The notes beneath the pieces were generated by a model that saw only the letters and a program-made list of their open reading frames with translations, was not told where the DNA came from and searched no databases. Source: an uncultured Alistipes sp. (GTDB lineage: Bacteria > Bacteroidota > Bacteroidia > Bacteroidales > Rikenellaceae). From it: a stretch of 16,427 nucleotides of DNA. The stretch lies in NCBI GenBank assembly GCA_959604655.1, contig CAUHCL010000041.1:1-16427 (forward strand), read 5' to 3'. How positions within the stretch are numbered: position 1 is the first letter of the stretch; each line of letters begins with the position of its first letter. Shown in pieces: positions 13,574 through 16,427 of this stretch. The translations under genes were made by a program, and so were the position numbers.

Positions 13574-14476
13574 TTACTTCGAGGCAATACAATTATCGCT
13601 TTCGACGCGTCTGAGAAGGCGAAACATGCGCACCACGGCCATGACGCACACCGCCGCGCACACCGCATAGATTACGGTATAGGCCGTACCACCGCCCACG
13701 ACCTCGCGCACGGTCGTGTCGTCCATGCCGATCGTACGCAAGAAGCAGGCCGTGACGTTGTTCATGGCATGGAGAAGTATCACCAGCACCAGCGAGCGGT
13801 AGCGCAAATAGTAGAATCCGAGCACGAGTCCGCACAGAACGGCGTTGACGACCACCGAGGGCACGATGTGCACCGCCCCGAAGATCAGGGCCGACCATAT
13901 CCACGCCGCCACGCCGCCATAGGCGCTGCGCAGGGCGCCTGCTATATAACCGCGGAACACGGTTTCCTCGAAAATCGGCGCCAGAACGACCGCCGACACG
14001 AGCAGCCATCCCCCGCCGCCCAGCATGGACTGACTGCCCGGGAGCCGCGACGCAAGAGGCTCGGCCGCGATGGTCATGCACCACAGCAGGGCATAGCCGC
14101 ACAGGAGCCTGAAGGGCGACGCCCACCCGGGAGCGCGGAACGACAACCGCACGTTCCACCCGCGCAAACTCTTGTAATACCACAGAATCGGCAGGCACAC
14201 CAGCATGAAGATGAAGTATACGGCAGCGACGTAGCGTCCCTGCACGTAGGCCGCAAAATCGGCCTCGTCGCCCTCGCGGGCCACGTTCATGTCGGCACCC
14301 TCAATGCCGAGCAGGCGGCAAACGGCCACGGCCGCCCCCTGCGACAACGCGAAAACCAACAGCACCGCCGCGATGTCCCACCACGAGGGAGTCTTCGCCG
14401 CGCAGGTTTTCACCTCATCGGAACCCGCAGGCACGGCGCGGGCTTTTTCACTCTCTTTCTTAATATCTTCCGTCAT
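13574..14476 (-). CDS. CPBP-family intramembrane glutamic protease
   Basis: A 300-residue membrane protein of the CPBP (Abi/CAAX protease, Rce1-like) family. A cytosolic, charged N-terminus (1-30) is followed by about eight hydrophobic segments. The active-site motifs are intact: EETVFRGY (170-177, the EExxxR motif), FGAVHIVP (199-206, FxxxH) and HAMNN (236-240, HxxxN/B). Members process prenylated or other membrane substrates, act in bacteriocin immunity, or have unknown roles; no substrate can be assigned here. It is divergent from parA with its own -7 box and precedes the SurA-like lipoprotein gene by 57 bp. The ATG lies at 14476; a small hairpin (14491-14505) lies in its leader. Confidence 0.92.
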   Translation of the reverse strand: MTEDIKKESEKARAVPAGSDEVKTCAAKTPSWWDIAAVLLVFALSQGAAVAVCRLLGIEGADMNVAREGDEADFAAYVQGRYVAAVYFIFMLVCLPILWYYKSLRGWNVRLSFRAPGWASPFRLLCGYALLWCMTIAAEPLASRLPGSQSMLGGGGWLLVSAVVLAPIFEETVFRGYIAGALRSAYGGVAAWIWSALIFGAVHIVPSVVVNAVLCGLVLGFYYLRYRSLVLVILLHAMNNVTACFLRTIGMDDTTVREVVGGGTAYTVIYAVCAAVCVMAVVRMFRLLRRVESDNCIASK

Positions 14477-14490
14477 AACAGCATCGGTTG

Positions 14491-14505
14491 CGGCCCGAAA
14501 GGCCG
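14491..14505 (-). repeat. Small leader hairpin of the CPBP protease gene
   Basis: CGGCC and GGCCG pair perfectly around a 5-nt loop, about 15 nt upstream of the ATG at 14476 and just downstream of the -7 box. An alternative outer pairing ATCGG/CCGAT spans the same leader. Too small to call a regulator. Confidence 0.3.
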
Positions 14506-14510
14506 ATTGA

Positions 14511-14518
14511 CAAAGTTA
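14511..14518 (-). promoter_or_regulatory. -7 promoter box of the CPBP protease gene
   Basis: The minus strand reads TAACTTTG, matching TAnnTTTG, about 35 nt before the ATG at 14476. No TTTG is found at standard spacing. It stands 43 bp from the oppositely directed parAB -7 box, so the two promoters share one AT-rich divergent region. Confidence 0.6.
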
Positions 14519-14535
14519 ATCATTTTTCGGCATCC

Positions 14536-14568
14536 GTTGTTTTATTTGATTTAATTTCATTAATTTTG
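14536..14568 (+). promoter_or_regulatory. Promoter of parA-parB
   Basis: GTTG (14536-14539), close to the -33 TTTG element, is followed after 21 nt by TAATTTTG (14561-14568), a full TAnnTTTG match. Transcription would start near 14573, leaving a leader of about 90 nt before parA. Confidence 0.65.
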
Positions 14569-14662
14569 TCCGATTGTATCCTGCTTGCGGCCGCGCGCCG
14601 CGCCATGAACCCGAGCGGGAACGATCGCATTAAACACCTAACAATCACCGAAGTCGGAAAAT

Positions 14663-15442
14663 ATGTCGAAAGTAATAGCTTTAGCAAATCAGAAAGGCGG
14701 CGTGGGAAAGACCACCACGGCCATCAATCTCGCGGCATCGCTCGCCCTGCTCGGCAAGAAGGTGCTGCTGCTCGACGCCGATCCGCAGGCCAACGCCACG
14801 TCGGGACTGGGTTTCGACATAGATCTCGACGGCATTTACGAATGTATAGTGGGCGAAAAACGTGCCGAGGAGGTGATATTGCGCAGCCCCGACGTGAAAA
14901 ATCTGTCTATCCTGCCTTCGAGCATCGATCTGGTGGCCGCCGACACCGAGCTGCCCAAGATGGAGAACGCCCATCGGGTGATAAAGGGCATAGTCGACAG
15001 CGTGCGCGACGACTACGACTACGTGTTCATCGACTGCTCGCCGTCGCTGGGCTACACCACGGTGAACATACTCACGGCCGCCGATTCGGTGCTGATACCC
15101 GTGCAGTGCGAATACCTCGCGCTGGAGGGGCTGAGCAAGCTGCTCAACACGATCAAGATAGTGAAAAGCGGCCTGAACCCGTCGCTCGAGATAGAGGGCT
15201 TCGTGCTGACGATGTACATGCGCAACCGCCTCAACAACCAGGTGGCCGCCGAGGTGCGCGAACACTTCGGCCCGCTGGCTTTCGACACCGTAATACAGCG
15301 CAACATACGTCTGGGCGAGGCGCCGTCGCACGGAAAGCCCGTAATGCTTTACGACGCGGCCGCAACGGGTTCGGTCAATTACCTGACTCTGGCCAAGGAG
15401 TTGCTCAAGCGCAATCGCGCCAAAACGGATAAAAAACAGTAA
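14663..15442 (+). CDS. parA: Chromosome-partitioning ATPase ParA (Soj)
   Basis: A 259-residue Walker-type ATPase that binds DNA nonspecifically as an ATP dimer and moves ParB-parS complexes during chromosome segregation. It has the deviant Walker A KGGVGKTTT (11-19) with signature Lys11, the A' motif LLLDADPQANATSGLG (35-50) and Walker B FIDCSPSLGYTT (122-133). The short N-terminus without a helix-turn-helix marks it as the chromosomal Soj type rather than a long plasmid P1-type ParA. ATG at 14663; parB follows after 7 bp. Of 18 Ile codons I count 12 AUA, 5 AUC and 1 AUU, unusual beside surA. Confidence 0.96.
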   Translation: MSKVIALANQKGGVGKTTTAINLAASLALLGKKVLLLDADPQANATSGLGFDIDLDGIYECIVGEKRAEEVILRSPDVKNLSILPSSIDLVAADTELPKMENAHRVIKGIVDSVRDDYDYVFIDCSPSLGYTTVNILTAADSVLIPVQCEYLALEGLSKLLNTIKIVKSGLNPSLEIEGFVLTMYMRNRLNNQVAAEVREHFGPLAFDTVIQRNIRLGEAPSHGKPVMLYDAAATGSVNYLTLAKELLKRNRAKTDKKQ

Positions 15443-15449
15443 CGACGAT

Positions 15450-16316
15450 ATGAAACAGAAAGGTTTAGGACGCGGATTGGACGCCATATTCGGCACCGAG
15501 AACATCGAGGTGAAGGCCACGCCCATGAGCCGCATGGCCGAAATAGCCGTCTCGCAGATATACCCCAACCCCACGCAGCCGCGAACGAAGTTCGACGACG
15601 AGGCTCTGGCCGAGCTGGCCGACTCGATACGCCAGCTGGGCGTCATACAGCCCGTAACGGTGAAGAAGGACGGCGACGGACGTTACATGATAATAAGCGG
15701 CGAACGCCGTTGGCGCGCATCGCAGATGGTGGGGCTCGAAACGCTGCCCGCCTACATACGCGAGGCCGACGACGAGAGCCTGCACGCGATGGCGCTGGTG
15801 GAGAACATACAGCGTCAGGACCTCAACGCCATAGAGATAGCGCTCGGCATGCAGCGCCTGATAGACGAATGCGGGCTCACGCAGGAGCAGATGGCCGACC
15901 GAGTGGGCAAGAAGCGTTCGACAGTATCGAACTACATGCGTCTGCTGAACCTGCCGAGCGAGGCGCAGCTCGCCCTGAAGGAGGGACTCATAACCATGGG
16001 CCACGCCAAGGCCATAGCGGGAATAGCGCCCGAGGATCAGTTGCGCGCCCTGAAGCGCTGCATAAAGAAGGCCCTGTCGGTGCGTCAGACCGAGGAACTG
16101 GCACGGAAAATGGCCGACAAGAGCGAAACGGCACGTCAGGGCGAGGAAGAATATCCCGAGTCGTACTCGCGGCTGGTGGAGTTGCTGGAGCCCTATTTCT
16201 CGCAGAATATCAACATAAAGCGCGGAAAGAACGGCGGCGGCAGGATCGTCATAGATTTCTCGAACGACGCCGATATCGATGCGCTGATAGAGCGTCTGCG
16301 CAATATGAAAAAATAA
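15450..16316 (+). CDS. parB: Chromosome-partitioning protein ParB (Spo0J)
   Basis: A 288-residue CTP-dependent DNA clamp that loads at parS and spreads, acting with ParA and SMC. In order: the ParA-stimulating N-terminus KGLGRGLDAIFG (4-15), ParB/Srx domain with IYPNPTQPRTKFDDEAL (37-53) and GVIQPVTV, CTP-binding box GERRWRASQ (84-92), the ENIQRQDLN motif (118-126), a helix-turn-helix (about 144-170, LTQEQMADRVGKKRSTVSNY), and a C-terminal dimerisation domain ending IDALIERLRNMKK. Length is normal. AUA supplies 19 of 23 Ile codons. No parS-like 16-mer (TGTTNCACGTGNAACA type) was seen in the window. Confidence 0.96.
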   Translation: MKQKGLGRGLDAIFGTENIEVKATPMSRMAEIAVSQIYPNPTQPRTKFDDEALAELADSIRQLGVIQPVTVKKDGDGRYMIISGERRWRASQMVGLETLPAYIREADDESLHAMALVENIQRQDLNAIEIALGMQRLIDECGLTQEQMADRVGKKRSTVSNYMRLLNLPSEAQLALKEGLITMGHAKAIAGIAPEDQLRALKRCIKKALSVRQTEELARKMADKSETARQGEEEYPESYSRLVELLEPYFSQNINIKRGKNGGGRIVIDFSNDADIDALIERLRNMKK

Positions 16317-16351
16317 GAATGTCAGGCAGCGGAAATACACTGCGTTTTTTT

Positions 16352-16372
16352 CGATATCGCATGGCGATATCG
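16352..16372. repeat. Perfect 9-bp inverted repeat 36 bp after parB
   Basis: CGATATCGC (16352-16360) and GCGATATCG (16364-16372) pair perfectly around the triplet ATG. A run of seven T precedes it, the wrong side for an intrinsic terminator of parAB. Each arm also contains the palindrome CGATATCG. Confidence 0.6.
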
Positions 16373-16373
16373 G

Positions 16374-16404
16374 CAGTTCGCCGCCGCCCCACTGCGGCGG
16401 ACTG
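16374..16404. repeat. Second inverted repeat after parB
   Basis: CCGCCGC (16381-16387) and GCGGCGG (16394-16400) form a 7-bp stem with a 6-nt loop. Outer arms CAGT (16374-16377) and ACTG (16401-16404) extend it across a 3-nt bulge. It begins one base after the first inverted repeat, so two hairpins stand in tandem. There is no downstream U-run. Confidence 0.5.
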
Positions 16405-16427
16405 CTATCGCACTCCGACCGCCGTCG

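Larger units (their letters stand above)
16317..16427 (+). other. Region after parB, no gene resolved before the window edge
   Basis: All three plus frames stay open to the edge. A Met codon at 16319 begins a frame with many Arg residues (MSGSGNTLRFFRYRM), without signal-peptide or domain character, and the inverted repeats would lie inside it. In other Bacteroidales parB is often followed by a DUF5683-type envelope gene, but I cannot see its start here. Confidence 0.4.

Noticed and set aside
13574..14476. CPBP protease as part of a phage-defence or bacteriocin immunity system
   Set aside because: No bacteriocin, toxin or defence gene is adjacent; neighbours are core envelope and segregation genes.

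Overview
The window is a chromosomal segment of a GC-rich Bacteroidota bacterium, most likely Bacteroidales and possibly close to Alistipes/Rikenellaceae (the genus is inference). The evidence is a GldH-type lipoprotein next to a RicT/PSP1 protein with a long basic tail, an OstA-like protein beside SurA-family chaperones, a pRiA4b ORF-3-type protein directly upstream of miaA, and several TAnnTTTG promoter boxes of the Bacteroidota primary sigma factor. No rRNA, tRNA, CRISPR array, integrase, transposase or complete mobile element was found.

Layout. Positions 1-658 (minus): a pRiA4b ORF-3-like protein followed by the truncated start of miaA. 948-1373 (minus): an unrecognised 141-residue protein with its own hairpin terminator. 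1374-1923: no convincing gene, only decayed or unresolved open frames and two inverted repeats. 1924-4765 (minus): tight operon ricT-gldH-trmB. 4830-6224 (minus): MATE exporter. 6333-7547 (minus): small Omp85-type beta-barrel protein, transcribed divergently from an AraC-family regulator (7781-8665, plus); the 233-bp gap holds both promoters and a perfect dyad. 8722-13516 (minus): envelope operon of a SurA-like lipoprotein, a two-parvulin SurA and an OstA-like protein. 13574-14476 (minus): CPBP-family membrane protease, divergent from parA-parB (14663-16316, plus). The last 111 bp after parB hold two strong inverted repeats.

Functional picture. Three themes dominate. Outer-membrane biogenesis is represented by SurA, its lipoprotein paralogue, the OstA-like LPS-transport protein and the Omp85-family barrel. 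tRNA and RNA handling is represented by miaA, trmB and ricT. Chromosome segregation is represented by parAB. This is mostly conserved core genome. I do not see an unmistakable new system. The best second-look items are the contrasting isoleucine codon choice (AUA-rich parAB against AUC-rich surA), the charged coiled-coil insert splitting the OstA-like protein, the low-complexity RicT tail, the catalytic/non-catalytic SurA pair, the dyad before the AraC gene, the hairpins after parB, and the eroded 550-bp stretch before trmB.
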